Assembly: GCA_020725555.1 (NCBI GenBank)
Contig: DYEU01000031.1
Coordinates: 1 to 52,760, forward strand
Direction of reading: 5' to 3'
DNA: 52,760 nt
Source of the DNA: Desulfatibacillum sp.
Lineage (GTDB): Bacteria > Desulfobacterota > Desulfobacteria > Desulfobacterales > SpSt-501
A program made the translations under genes and the position numbers. Below the pieces are notes generated by a model. That model was not told the DNA's origin, did no database searches, and was given only the letters and a program-made list of their open reading frames with translations. Of this stretch, positions 1 to 8,026 are shown one piece after another. Numbering within the stretch: position 1 is the first letter of the stretch; each line of letters begins with the position of its first letter.

Positions 1-1
1 G

Positions 2-202
2 GCGCTGGCGGGGGGGAAGGGCGCAGGAAAGCAGGAGGAGGCGGCGGCTTTGCGGCCGCAGCCCAAGCCCAGGAAGGCGGCGGCGGCGCTTTCGCGGGCC
101 GCAGGCCGGCTCAAGGCCAAGGTCGAGGGCCGCAAGAAGGCGGACAAGCCCGCCCCCGAAGCGGTCATCCCCTTGGGCGAAAAAGAGTTCGCCGACTTCT
201 GA
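2..202 (+). CDS. C-terminal fragment of an unidentified protein, possibly a methyl-accepting chemotaxis protein
   Basis: The window opens inside a frame that stops with TGA at 200-202. The 66 visible residues are rich in Ala, Lys and Arg, with no recognisable domain, and end in EAVIPLGEKEFADF. A basic, flexible stretch followed by an acidic/aromatic tail with IPL and DF resembles the extreme C-terminus of chemoreceptors as I remember them from Deltaproteobacteria-like genomes. That resemblance is the only hint of function. The gene converges on trpA, whose stop lies 33 bases away. The N-terminal part is outside the window, so the identity is unproven. Confidence 0.4.
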   Translation, partial: ALAGGKGAGKQEEAAALRPQPKPRKAAAALSRAAGRLKAKVEGRKKADKPAPEAVIPLGEKEFADF

Positions 203-235
203 GGCGAGCTTCCGCTCCCCCCGGGCGGATTGTCC

Positions 236-1039
236 TCATTGCTTGCGGGGAAGGGCCCCCTTGAGCCGCTCGGCCTGGCGGCGGACCCGTTCGGCCAGGC
301 CCGGGTCGTCGGCCGCTTCCGCGATCGTCTGCACGAAGGCGCTGCCCACGACGACCCCGTCGGCCAGACGCCCCACGGCGGCGGCTTCCTCGGGTTGCGC
401 GATCCCGAAGCCCACGCAGACCGGAAGCGTGCTGACCGCGCGCAGCGCGGCGACCTGCCGCTCGATCCCGGTGAGGTCCGGTCCCCGGCCGCCCGTCACC
501 CCCAGCCGGGAGACGTGGTAGATGAAGCCCGAGGCCGAGGCGGCGATGGCGCGCATGCGCCCCGGCGGGGTCGTGGGGGTCGTGAGGCGGATGAGCGCGA
601 GCCGGCGGTCGGGCCAGCGGGAGGTGAGCTCGGCGGACTCCTCGGGCGGCAGATCGACGATCAGGACCCCGTCGGCGCCCGCCTCCAGGGCGTCGCGGTG
701 GAAGGCCTCGGCGCCGTAGGCCAGGATGGGGTTGTAGTAGCTGAAGAGCACGATCGGGACGGAGTGCCCCGCGCGCAGCCGCCGCGCCATGTGCAGGACG
801 GCGGCGAGGTCCGTCCCCGCGGCCAGGGCCCGCGCCGCGGCGCGCTGGATCACCGGGCCGTCCGCCGTGGGGTCCGAGAAGGGGACCCCGAGCTCGAGCA
901 CGTCCACCCCGCCCGCGCAGAGCGCGGCGCACACGGCCAGGGAGCGCTCCGCGTCGGGGTCGCCCGCGGTGACGAACCCCACGAGCGCCGTTTCCCCGGC
1001 TGCGGAAAGCCGCCGGAAGGTCTCCTCGATACGGTTCAT
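236..1039 (-). CDS. trpA: Tryptophan synthase alpha subunit
   Basis: TrpA cleaves indole-3-glycerol phosphate to indole and glyceraldehyde 3-phosphate; the indole is channelled to TrpB. The 267-residue length is normal for the family. The phosphate-barrel start GFVTAGDP is followed by [15 protein letters not shown], which puts the catalytic Glu at residue 49 and Asp at residue 60, the same numbering as the well-studied Salmonella enzyme. The middle strand VGFGI and loop GVVVGSA also fit. The ATG overlaps the trpB stop in an ATGA, so translation is probably coupled. It is the last gene of the trp operon. I see no convincing T-tract terminator between its stop and the convergent gene fragment at the window edge. 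Confidence 0.97.
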   Translation of the reverse strand: MNRIEETFRRLSAAGETALVGFVTAGDPDAERSLAVCAALCAGGVDVLELGVPFSDPTADGPVIQRAAARALAAGTDLAAVLHMARRLRAGHSVPIVLFSYYNPILAYGAEAFHRDALEAGADGVLIVDLPPEESAELTSRWPDRRLALIRLTTPTTPPGRMRAIAASASGFIYHVSRLGVTGGRGPDLTGIERQVAALRAVSTLPVCVGFGIAQPEEAAAVGRLADGVVVGSAFVQTIAEAADDPGLAERVRRQAERLKGALPRKQ

Positions 1040-2265
1040 GCCGTCTTCTCCTCCTGCATCCCCGCTTCGGGCCCGGCGACGATCGCGAGATCCTTGTCCC
1101 CGCGGCCCGACAGGTTGACGATCACGATCGCCTCCGCGGGCCGCGCCGCCGCTTCCCGGAGCGCCCAGGCGACCGCGTGCGCGCTCTCGAGGGCGGGCAG
1201 GATCCCCTCGAGGCGGCAGAGCAGCCGGAAGGCCGCGAGCGCCTCGGCGTCGGTCACGGCCACGTAGCGGGCGCGGCCGGTCTCCTTGAGCCAGGCGTGC
1301 TCGGGGCCGACGCCGGGGTAATCGAGACCCGCCGAGACCGAGTGCGCCTCGCGGATCTGGCCCGCGGGGGTCTGCAGCACGAAGGACTTGGAGCCGTGCA
1401 GCACCCCGACGGTGCCCCGGCCCAGGGTGGCGGCGTGGCGGCCGCTGTCCACCCCCTCGCCCGCGGCCTCGACGCCGATCAACGCGACGCCGTCTTCGAG
1501 AAAGGGGTGGAAGAGGCCGATCGCGTTGCTTCCCCCCCCGACGCAGGCGATCAACGCATCGGGCAGCCGGCCGGCCGCGGCGAGGATCTGCGCGCGCGCC
1601 TCGCGGCCGATGACCGTCTGGAACTCGCGCACCATGAGGGGGTAGGGGTGGGGGCCCGCCACCGAGCCGATCACGTAGAAGGTGTCGTCCACGGTGTCCA
1701 CCCAGGCGCGCATCGCCTCGTTCATGGCGTCCTTGAGCGTCCCGCCGCCCGCGGCCACGGGGACGACCTCGGCGCCGAGAAGGCGCATGCGCTGGACGTT
1801 CGTGGCCTGGCGCCGGATGTCCTCGACGCCCATGAAGATGCGGCAGGACAGGCCGAAGCGCGCCGCGGCCGTCGCCGTCGCCACCCCGTGCTGGCCCGCG
1901 CCCGTCTCGGCGATGACCTTGCGCTTGCCCATCCTGCGGGCGAGCAGCACCTGGCCCAGGGTGTTGTTGATCTTGTGCGCGCCGGTGTGGGCGAGGTCCT
2001 CGCGCTTGAGGAAGATCGCCGCGCCCCCGGCGTGGGCGCTCAGGCGCTCGGCGAAGAGCAGGGGGGTGGGGCGGCCGGCGAAGTCGGCCAGCAGCCCGGC
2101 GAGCTCGCGGGCGAATGCGGGGTCGGCGGAAAAACGGCGGAAGGCCCCCTCGAGCTCGAGCAGGGCGGGCATGAGCGTCTCGGCGACGTAGCGGCCGCCG
2201 AAGGGGCCGAAGTGGCCGCGGTCGTCCGGAAGCGCCGCCGGGGCGGGTGCGGGGGAAGGCCTCAT
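1036..2265 (-). CDS. trpB: Tryptophan synthase beta subunit
   Basis: TrpB condenses indole with serine using pyridoxal phosphate and forms the alpha2-beta2 complex with TrpA. From the ATG at 2263-2265 the protein has 409 residues, as expected for TrpB1. [15 protein letters not shown] is the canonical beginning, HTGAHKINN holds the cofactor lysine (residue 98), and GGGSNAIG is the phosphate-binding loop. The start is chosen over longer in-frame extensions because a strong AAGGAGGA lies six bases upstream and because the conserved N-terminus begins just after it. The start overlaps the trpF stop (ATGA) and the stop overlaps the trpA start, so trpF, trpB and trpA are chained by 4-base overlaps. 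Confidence 0.97.
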   Translation of the reverse strand: MRPSPAPAPAALPDDRGHFGPFGGRYVAETLMPALLELEGAFRRFSADPAFARELAGLLADFAGRPTPLLFAERLSAHAGGAAIFLKREDLAHTGAHKINNTLGQVLLARRMGKRKVIAETGAGQHGVATATAAARFGLSCRIFMGVEDIRRQATNVQRMRLLGAEVVPVAAGGGTLKDAMNEAMRAWVDTVDDTFYVIGSVAGPHPYPLMVREFQTVIGREARAQILAAAGRLPDALIACVGGGSNAIGLFHPFLEDGVALIGVEAAGEGVDSGRHAATLGRGTVGVLHGSKSFVLQTPAGQIREAHSVSAGLDYPGVGPEHAWLKETGRARYVAVTDAEALAAFRLLCRLEGILPALESAHAVAWALREAAARPAEAIVIVNLSGRGDKDLAIVAGPEAGMQEEKTA

Positions 2266-2948
2266 GGGAAGATCCTCCTTCGGGCGCGGCCGCAACCCGC
2301 GGCCGCGATCAGTCGCCTCACGCGGGCGATGTCCTTTTCGCCCGGCCGGCGCTCGACCCCGGAGCTCACATCGAGGGCGTCGGGCCGGGCGGCGCTCAGG
2401 GCGAAGGCCGCGTTTTCGGGGGTGATCCCGCCGGCCAGGATCACGGGAAAGCGTTCGGCGAGGGCCCGGGCGGCGCCCCAGTCCCAGGCGCGGGCGTTTC
2501 CGCCCGGCTGCGGGCCGCGGCCGCACTCGAGCAGAAAGGCCGAGACGGGGTAGCCCGCGGCGCGGGCGAAGGACGGCTCGCGCGCGGCGAAGAGGGCCTT
2601 GACGACGAAGAGCCCCTCCGCGCGGAGCCGGGCGGCGTCCCCGGGGGGTTCGTGGCCGTGGAGCTGGACGGCGTCGAGGCCGGCCGCGGACGCCGCCCGC
2701 AGGATGCCCTCGACCGGCTCGTCGACGAAGACCCCCACGAGGCGGACCCCGGCGGGCAGCGCGCGGCGGACGGCCGCCGCTTGGGCGGGGCTCACGCGGC
2801 GCGGGCTTCGGGGGTAAAAGACGCAGCCCACGGCGGTTGCGCCGGCCGCGGCACAGGCGGCGGCCTCCTCCGGCCGGGTGAGGCCGCAGATCTTCACCTG
2901 CACGGGCAGGGGGGAGACCGCGGCGGCGGGAATTTCATCGCGGCCCAT
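2262..2948 (-). CDS. trpF: Phosphoribosylanthranilate isomerase
   Basis: TrpF carries out the Amadori rearrangement of phosphoribosylanthranilate to CdRP, the fourth step of tryptophan synthesis. KICGLT carries the catalytic Cys (residue 21), and the later DVSSGVE carries the catalytic Asp and phosphate-binding turn. Length is 228 residues, close to the usual 200-230. The N-terminus has about 15 residues before the first strand, so a slightly later start is possible, but the ATG used here sits in a 14-base overlap with trpC, typical for this operon. The last codons contain the ribosome-binding site of trpB. Confidence 0.94.
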   Translation of the reverse strand: MGRDEIPAAAVSPLPVQVKICGLTRPEEAAACAAAGATAVGCVFYPRSPRRVSPAQAAAVRRALPAGVRLVGVFVDEPVEGILRAASAAGLDAVQLHGHEPPGDAARLRAEGLFVVKALFAAREPSFARAAGYPVSAFLLECGRGPQPGGNARAWDWGAARALAERFPVILAGGITPENAAFALSAARPDALDVSSGVERRPGEKDIARVRRLIAAAGCGRARRRIFP

Positions 2949-3744
2949 CGTCGCCCTCCCCCCGCAGGGCCCGCAACCGGCGCACGGGGTCCGCGGCCGT
3001 GACCAGGCTCTCCCCGATCAGGAAATTGAAGACGCCGCGGGCGAGGTAGCGCTCGACGTCGGCCCGCGTGCGGATGCCGCTTGCGGCGAGCGGCACCTGT
3101 CCCGGCCGCAGGCCGGGGAGCAGCTCGAGGGTGCGCTCCGGGTCCACGGCGAAGGTGGCGAGGTTGCGGTTGTTGATGCCGATCAGCCGGGCCCCGGCCG
3201 CGGCGGCGGCCTCGAGGTCCGCCGGGCTGAAGACCTCGACCAGGGCGGCCAGGCCCAGCTCGCCGGCGAGCCGGACGAGGCCGGCCAGCACCGGCGGCTC
3301 CACGATGCGGGCGATCAGCAAGACGGCGTCCGCGCCCAGGGCCGCGGACTCGAAGAGCTGCCATTCGCAGAAGAGGAAGTCCTTGCGCAGCACGGGCAGA
3401 TCGGTCGCCTCCCGCGCCGCGACCAGGTCCCGGGTCGATCCCTGGAAGAAGCGCTCCTCGGTCAAGACCGAGAGGGCGGCCGCCCCGCCCGCGGCGTAGG
3501 CGCGAGCCAGGCGGGCGGGGTCGAGGTCCGGCCGCAGGGGCCCCCGCGAGGGGGAGGCGCGCTTGATCTCGGCCACGCAATTCACGCCGGAAGGCCCGGG
3601 CCGGGAGAGGGCCTCGGCGAAGGGCCGCGGCGCGGGCCGCGCCGCGGCCAGCCGCTCGAGGCGGGAAAGCGGCAGGCGGCGCCGGGCTTCCGCCACCGCG
3701 GCCCGCCGGGACGCCGTGATGCGCTCGAGGAGGTCACCGGCCAT
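2935..3744 (-). CDS. trpC: Indole-3-glycerol phosphate synthase
   Basis: TrpC closes the indole ring, converting CdRP to indole-3-glycerol phosphate. The 269-residue single-domain protein has the family signatures in order: AEIKRASPSRG (catalytic Lys), VLTEERFFQGS, VLRKDF (second catalytic Lys), GINNRNL and ASGIRTRADVE. It is not fused to TrpF, which is encoded just downstream with a 14-base overlap. Its ATG overlaps the end of trpD by 11 bases. Confidence 0.96.
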   Translation of the reverse strand: MAGDLLERITASRRAAVAEARRRLPLSRLERLAAARPAPRPFAEALSRPGPSGVNCVAEIKRASPSRGPLRPDLDPARLARAYAAGGAAALSVLTEERFFQGSTRDLVAAREATDLPVLRKDFLFCEWQLFESAALGADAVLLIARIVEPPVLAGLVRLAGELGLAALVEVFSPADLEAAAAAGARLIGINNRNLATFAVDPERTLELLPGLRPGQVPLAASGIRTRADVERYLARGVFNFLIGESLVTAADPVRRLRALRGEGDDGPR

Positions 3745-4780
3745 GGGCGGCCTCCGTCGCGTCCCGGGCCTCCGGGGCCGTGTGGCGCACCAGGGCGGCG
3801 AGCTTTTCGGCCGCGGCCCCGGAGTCGATCGCCTCCGCGGCGAGCCGCATCCCTTCCTCCCAGCCGCCGGCGCGGCCGGCCGCCTGCAGCGCGGCCGCGG
3901 CGTTCAGGAGCACGACGTCGCGGCGCGGCCCACGCTCGCCGCCGAGCACGGCGCGGGTGATCGCCGCGTTCTCCGCGGGGCCGCCGCCGGCGATCTCCTC
4001 GGGTGCGGCGAGGCGGCCGAAGAAGGGTGCGGGGTCCAACTCGTAGGTGCGGATGGCGCCGCCGTCGAGCTCGGTGATGCGCGTGCGCGCGCAGACGCTG
4101 ATTTCGTCTAAGCCGTCGTGGCCGTGGACGACGAAGGCCCGGCGCGAGCCCAGCCGCCGCAGGGCCTCGGCGAAGAGCTCGGTCAGCCGCGGGGCGTTCA
4201 CGCCGAGGAGCTGGCAGTCCGCCCCCGCCGGGTTGGTGAGGGGGCCGAGCAGGTTGAAGAGGGTGGGGATCCCCAGCGCGCGCCGCACGGGGGCGGCGTG
4301 CTTCATCGCGCCGTGGTGGCGGGGGGCGAAGAGAAAGCCGATCCCGATCGCGGCGAGGGCCTCCTCGACGACCTCGAGGGGCGCCTCGAGACGGACGCCG
4401 AGCGCCTCCACGAGGTCGGCGCTGCCGCAGCGGCCGGTGACGGAGCGGTTGCCGTGTTTGGCGACGGTGACCCCGCAGCCGGCGACGACGAAGGCCGTCG
4501 TGGTGGAGATGTTGAAGGTGCCGCGGCCGTCGCCGCCCGTCCCGCAGGTGTCCACGACCGCGGGGGCCGTCACCTGGATGCGCGCGGCGTGCCGCCGCAT
4601 GGCGCGCGCGGCCCCGGCGAGCTCCTCGACGGTCTCCCCCTTGGCCGCGAGCGCGGCGAGAAACGCACCCGTCAGGGCCTCGGGCACGGTCCCGGAGAAG
4701 ATCTCGCCGACCGCCTCGGCCGCCTCCCGTTCGCTCAGGTTCTCGCGCCGCACGAGGCGCCGCAAAGCCTCCTGGATCAT
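3734..4780 (-). CDS. trpD: Anthranilate phosphoribosyltransferase
   Basis: TrpD joins anthranilate and PRPP. Length is 348 residues. The PRPP/Mg loop reads CGTGGDGRGTFNIST, followed by AKHGNRSVTGRCGSAD and LFAPRHHGAMKH, all diagnostic of the AnPRT family. It is a free-standing enzyme, not fused to the TrpG glutaminase. The gene starts 16 bases after trpG, and the spacer contains a good AAGGAGG ribosome-binding site. It overlaps trpC by 11 bases at its 3' end. Confidence 0.96.
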   Translation of the reverse strand: MIQEALRRLVRRENLSEREAAEAVGEIFSGTVPEALTGAFLAALAAKGETVEELAGAARAMRRHAARIQVTAPAVVDTCGTGGDGRGTFNISTTTAFVVAGCGVTVAKHGNRSVTGRCGSADLVEALGVRLEAPLEVVEEALAAIGIGFLFAPRHHGAMKHAAPVRRALGIPTLFNLLGPLTNPAGADCQLLGVNAPRLTELFAEALRRLGSRRAFVVHGHDGLDEISVCARTRITELDGGAIRTYELDPAPFFGRLAAPEEIAGGGPAENAAITRAVLGGERGPRRDVVLLNAAAALQAAGRAGGWEEGMRLAAEAIDSGAAAEKLAALVRHTAPEARDATEAAHGR

Positions 4781-4796
4781 CGCCGCCTCCTTTTCC

Positions 4797-5381
4797 TCAG
4801 GCGAGGGCCACCCGGTGGGTGAGTTTGAGGAAATTGCGCAGCAGGCGTTTGCCGACCGCGGTCATGATGGACTCGGGGTGGAACTGCAGCCCCTCGGTGG
4901 GGTGGCCGCGGTGGCGCAGCCCCATGATTTCGCCCTCCTCGTCCTCGGCCGTGACCTCGAGGCAGTCGGGCAGCGAGGCGCGCTCGACGGCGAGCGAGTG
5001 GTAGCGCATGGCCGTAAAGGGGCTCGGCACCCCTTCGAAGAGGCCCCGGCCGTCGGCCCGGACGGTGGAGGTCTTGCCGTGCATGAGCCGGCGCGCGGGC
5101 ACGACCCGGCCCCCGAAGGCCTGCGCGATCGCCTGGTGGCCGAGGCAGACGCCGAGGATCGGGATGCGGCCGGAGAAGCGCTCGATGGCGGCGAGCGTGA
5201 TCCCGGCCTCCTCGGGGCGGCCGGGGCCGGGGGAGATGACGAGCCCGCGCGGTTCGAGGGCCTCGAGCTCGGCGAGGCCGAGGCTGCGGTTGCGCACGAC
5301 CCGGACCTCGGCCCCGAGCTGCATGAGGTACTGGTAGAGGTTGTAGGTGAAGGAGTCGACGTTGTCGATCATCACGAGCAT
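4797..5381 (-). CDS. trpG: Anthranilate synthase component II, glutamine amidotransferase
   Basis: A class I glutaminase of 194 residues that supplies ammonia to TrpE. Visible motifs are [11 protein letters not shown] at the N-terminus, the nucleophile elbow GVCLGHQ, and the His-Glu dyad in LQFHPES. Many bacteria share one PabA/TrpG between folate and tryptophan synthesis, but its position directly after trpE makes the tryptophan role primary. The ATG at 5379-5381 (MLVMID) lies inside the end of trpE with a 10-base overlap; a second in-frame ATG three codons later is possible. Confidence 0.95.
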   Translation of the reverse strand: MLVMIDNVDSFTYNLYQYLMQLGAEVRVVRNRSLGLAELEALEPRGLVISPGPGRPEEAGITLAAIERFSGRIPILGVCLGHQAIAQAFGGRVVPARRLMHGKTSTVRADGRGLFEGVPSPFTAMRYHSLAVERASLPDCLEVTAEDEEGEIMGLRHRGHPTEGLQFHPESIMTAVGKRLLRNFLKLTHRVALA

Positions 5382-6871
5382 GGCGGGCCTCCCGCGGGGT
5401 GCGCCCCGGCGGCGATCCAGCGCAGGGCGTTTTCGAAGGCTTTCGCCTTGTGCAGGGTCTCCAGACGCTCGCGCTCCGGGTCGGAGTCGGCGACGATCCC
5501 CGCCCCGGCCTGGACCGAAAGCCGGCCGCCCGCGAGGCAGGCGGTGCGGATGGTGATCGCGAGATCCAGGTTGCCGCCGAAGGAGAGGTAGCCGACCGCC
5601 CCGCCGTAGGGCCCCCGCGGCGTCTCCTCGAGCTCGGCGATGATCTCCATCGCCCGCACCTTGGGGGCGCCGGTGAGGGTGCCTGCGGGAAAGGCGGCGG
5701 CGAGCAGGTCCCAGGCGTCGAGCCCGGCCTTGAGGTCGCAGCGGATGTTGGAGACCAGATGCATCACGTGCGAGTAGCGCTCGACGACCATGAGGTCGGT
5801 GACCTGCACCGAGCCGATTTCGGCCACCCGGCCGAGATCGTTTCTGCCGAGGTCGACCAGCATGAGGTGCTCGGCGCGTTCCTTTTCGTCCTGCAGGAGT
5901 TCGTCGGCGAGCGCGCGGTCCTCCTGCTCGGTTTCCCCCCGCGGCCGGGTGCCCGCGATGGGCCGCAGGGTGGCGACCCCGTTTTCCAGCCGCACCATGG
6001 TCTCGGGCGAGGAGCCGACGAGGCGCAGGTCCTCGAGATGCAGGAAGAAGAGGTACGGCGAGGGATTGATGTGGCGCACGGCCCGGTAGAGCAGCCAGGG
6101 GTCGGGGAGGCGGTCGCTCACGAAGGGCTGCGAAATCACCGCCTGGATGATGTCGCCGGCGCGGATGCGGCTCTGAACGGCGGCGACCCGGCGGCGGAAC
6201 TCCTCCTCGGGGACGATCGCCTCGAGGGTGACCGGCCCGGCGCCGTCCGTCCCGCGCCGCGGGGCGGGGCCTTCGATCGCGGCGAGCAGCCCCTCCAGCC
6301 GCTCGCCCGCCTCCCGCCAGTTCTCCTCGGGGTGTTCGCCCGGGAAGGTGAGGGCGACGAGCAGCAGGCTGTGGCGCGCGTTGTCGAAGATGAGCACGGT
6401 TTCCGGGATGACGAAGCCGGCGAGAGGGCGCTCCTGCGGCCAGCGGTGCGGGATCGCCTCGAGGAAGGAGACCATCTCGTAGTTGAGGTACCCCACCAGC
6501 CCCCCCCAGAAGCGCGGCAGCCCGAAGAGGTCCGCCGGCCGGTAGGGGGCGAGGAAGGCGCGCAGCACGCGGAACGGGTCGCCCCCGTGGGCGGTGCGCG
6601 CGAGGCTTCCGTTGCGCTCGATCTCGACGCGGTCGGCGAAGACGCGGACGATGGCGTGGCTGCCCAAGCCGAGGAAGCTGTAGCGCCCCCAGCGCTCGCC
6701 GCCCTCGACGCTCTCGAGGAGAAAGCCGGGCCCGCGGCCGTCGTAGAAGCGGCCGAGCAGCGACACCGGCGTCCAGGTGTCGGCGAGGACCTGCAGGCAC
6801 ACGGGGACGACCCGGTAGCTGCGGGCGAGCCGCAGGTAGGAGGAGCGTTCGGGAAAGCGGGCAAGGATCAT
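5372..6871 (-). CDS. trpE: Anthranilate synthase component I
   Basis: TrpE makes anthranilate from chorismate. The 499 residues cover the complete two-part fold. LLES at residues 51-54 and RYSF shortly after form the tryptophan feedback site, so the enzyme is probably Trp-inhibited. The C-terminal chorismate-binding half has [29 protein letters not shown] and YGGAVGY, all intact. It is the first structural gene of the operon and is preceded by an attenuator. A modest purine-rich site (AGGGAG) precedes the ATG. Confidence 0.97.
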   Translation of the reverse strand: MILARFPERSSYLRLARSYRVVPVCLQVLADTWTPVSLLGRFYDGRGPGFLLESVEGGERWGRYSFLGLGSHAIVRVFADRVEIERNGSLARTAHGGDPFRVLRAFLAPYRPADLFGLPRFWGGLVGYLNYEMVSFLEAIPHRWPQERPLAGFVIPETVLIFDNARHSLLLVALTFPGEHPEENWREAGERLEGLLAAIEGPAPRRGTDGAGPVTLEAIVPEEEFRRRVAAVQSRIRAGDIIQAVISQPFVSDRLPDPWLLYRAVRHINPSPYLFFLHLEDLRLVGSSPETMVRLENGVATLRPIAGTRPRGETEQEDRALADELLQDEKERAEHLMLVDLGRNDLGRVAEIGSVQVTDLMVVERYSHVMHLVSNIRCDLKAGLDAWDLLAAAFPAGTLTGAPKVRAMEIIAELEETPRGPYGGAVGYLSFGGNLDLAITIRTACLAGGRLSVQAGAGIVADSDPERERLETLHKAKAFENALRWIAAGAHPAGGPPCS

Positions 6872-6904
6872 GGCGAGCTCCCTGGGTCAGAGGGTTCCGA
6901 AAAC

Positions 6905-6942
6905 GAACGCGGCCGCGGGCGGTTTCGCCCGCGGCCGCGTTC
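6905..6942 (-). other. Second strong hairpin between the trp attenuator and trpE
   Basis: A perfect 17-bp inverted repeat (arms 6905-6921 and 6926-6942) encloses a four-base loop. It lies downstream of the attenuator terminator and about 34 bases before the trpE ATG. Read on the minus strand it is followed only by GTTTTCGG, a poor U-tract. It could be a backup terminator or a 5' stabilising structure on the read-through trpEGDCFBA message. I see no alternative pairing with the leader as clear as that of the attenuator itself. Confidence 0.6.
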
Positions 6943-6948
6943 AGCCGC

Positions 6949-6984
6949 AAAAAAACCGCGGGCGCCCGGGGGCGCCCGCGGTTT
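6949..6984 (-). terminator. trp operon attenuator terminator
   Basis: On the minus strand a perfect 14-bp stem (arms 6971-6984 and 6953-6966, loop 6967-6970) runs into seven T residues (6949-6955). This is a textbook intrinsic terminator lying between the Trp-rich leader peptide and trpE. Its 5' arm contains CGCGGGC, which can instead pair with GCCCGCG at 7011-7017, giving a mutually exclusive antiterminator. Confidence 0.92.
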
Positions 6985-7024
6985 CGAATCGGATTCGTGC
7001 TCTCCGGTCGCGCGGGCTGCCCCC

Positions 7025-7087
7025 TCAGCGGGCCCGCCACCACCAGCGACACGGAGAACCGGAAACCGACAAACCGTTTCGTTCCAT
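7025..7087 (-). CDS. trpL: trp operon leader peptide
   Basis: A 20-codon frame, ATG at 7085-7087 and TGA at 7025-7027, encodes a peptide ending [10 protein letters not shown]. Three consecutive Trp codons just before the stop are essentially diagnostic of a tryptophan attenuation leader. AGGAAG lies about seven bases upstream and could be its ribosome-binding site, though the same bases also form the best -10 element (see the promoter at 7095-7123). It encodes no enzyme; its translation rate senses charged tRNA-Trp. Confidence 0.9.
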   Translation of the reverse strand: MERNGLSVSGSPCRWWWRAR

Positions 7088-7094
7088 GGACCGC

Positions 7095-7123
7095 TTCCTA
7101 CGCCGGGGAGTTCTTCCTGTCAA
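7095..7123 (-). promoter_or_regulatory. Candidate trp promoter
   Basis: A perfect TTGACA (7118-7123, minus strand) is followed after 17 bases by TAGGAA (7095-7100). The -10 match is poor, and transcription would begin next to the trpL ATG, making the leader mRNA leaderless. The -35 is convincing in this GC-rich context; the -10 is not settled. Confidence 0.5.
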
Positions 7124-7210
7124 GAGGTTTTTTGCACGGCCGCCGTCCGACCCGGGGCGGGGGGGAGCCCCGGCCGCGAGGGGGGCGCCGCGGGCCGTCC
7201 CGGATTTCCA

Positions 7211-7240
7211 TTGACAGCGGTCGTTTCTTGAGGCCATGAT
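7211..7240 (+). promoter_or_regulatory. Promoter for the superoxide dismutase gene
   Basis: TTGACA at 7211-7216, an 18-base spacer and CATGAT at 7235-7240 (4 of 6 matches to TATAAT). It lies 45 bases before the SOD ATG and points away from the trp promoter, so the two units are divergently transcribed. Confidence 0.6.
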
Positions 7241-7285
7241 CCCCCGGTCCGTGGTTTCATCCCCCGGTGCAGAAGGAGTGCCGCC

Positions 7286-8002
7286 ATGACCCCCACGAGC
7301 CCGCAGCCCCCCCCGACGGCGATGACCCGCCGCGCCTTTCTCGGCGCCGCCGCGGCCCTCGGCCTCGGCCTGGCCCTTTCGCCCTCCGGCCTCGGTGCGG
7401 CCGGGGCCGAAATCCGCCTCCCGCCGCTCCCCTGGCCCGAGGATGCGCTCGAGCCGGTCATTTCCGCGCGCACGATCGGCTTCCATTACGGCAAGCACCA
7501 CGCGGGCTACGTGGAAACCACGCGGCGCCTGATCGCCGGCACGCCCTACGCGCAGATGCCCCTGGAGCAAATCATCCGCGAGACGGCCGGCCGGGCCGGG
7601 CAGGAGGCGATCTTCAACAACGCCGCCCAGGTGTGGAACCACACCTTCTACTGGCATAGCCTTTCGCCGCGCGGCGGGGGAAGGCCGCCCGCCCGGCTTC
7701 TCGCGCGCATCGAGGCCTCCTTCGGCTCCCTCGAGTCCTGCCTGCAGGAACTCGCCCGCGCGGCGGTCTCCCAGTTCGCCAGCGGCTGGGCCTGGCTCGT
7801 CGAGGAGCAGGGCCGCCTGCGCGCGGTCAACACGCCCAACGCCGAAACCCCCCTCACCCGCGGCCAGCGGCCGCTGCTCACGATCGACGTCTGGGAGCAC
7901 GCCTACTACCTCGACTACCAGAACCGCCGCGCGGACCATGTCGCCGCCGTCCTGGACAAGCTCATCCACTGGGAGTTCGCCGCCGCGAACCTCGAGGGCT
8001 GA
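7286..8002 (+). CDS. sodB: Iron superoxide dismutase with Tat-type signal peptide
   Basis: The enzyme dismutates superoxide. Metal ligands align with E. coli SodB: His67 (FHYGKHH), His119 (WNHTFYW), Asp201 and His205 (DVWEHAYY). Gln115 in FNNAAQVW sits at the position typical of Fe-type rather than Mn-type enzymes. Unlike the cytoplasmic E. coli protein it begins with about 41 extra residues containing TRRAFLG followed by a hydrophobic Ala/Leu stretch and a likely AGA cleavage region, i.e. a twin-arginine signal. Export already folded with metal is therefore inferred. AAGGAG lies ten bases before the ATG. The next gene begins 24 bases downstream and may be cotranscribed. Confidence 0.92.
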   Translation: MTPTSPQPPPTAMTRRAFLGAAAALGLGLALSPSGLGAAGAEIRLPPLPWPEDALEPVISARTIGFHYGKHHAGYVETTRRLIAGTPYAQMPLEQIIRETAGRAGQEAIFNNAAQVWNHTFYWHSLSPRGGGRPPARLLARIEASFGSLESCLQELARAAVSQFASGWAWLVEEQGRLRAVNTPNAETPLTRGQRPLLTIDVWEHAYYLDYQNRRADHVAAVLDKLIHWEFAAANLEG

Positions 8003-8026
8003 GCGCACGGGGCCCGTGCCGCGGCC

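Larger units (their letters stand above)
6949..7087 (-). promoter_or_regulatory. trp leader with competing 1:2, 2:3 and 3:4 RNA pairings
   Basis: Segment 1 (GCGGGC, 7032-7037, at the Trp codons) can pair with segment 2 (GCCCGC within 7011-7017). Segment 2 can alternatively pair over 7 bp with segment 3, the 5' arm of the terminator (6974-6980). Segment 3:4 is the terminator. A ribosome stalled on the three Trp codons would cover segment 1, free segment 2 and prevent termination. The pairings are read from sequence; the mechanism follows established trp attenuation in enterobacteria. Confidence 0.85.

Noticed and set aside
236-7123. Horizontal transfer of the trp operon
   Set aside because: Its composition and gene overlaps are like the rest of the window, and no mobile element or compositional break flanks it.
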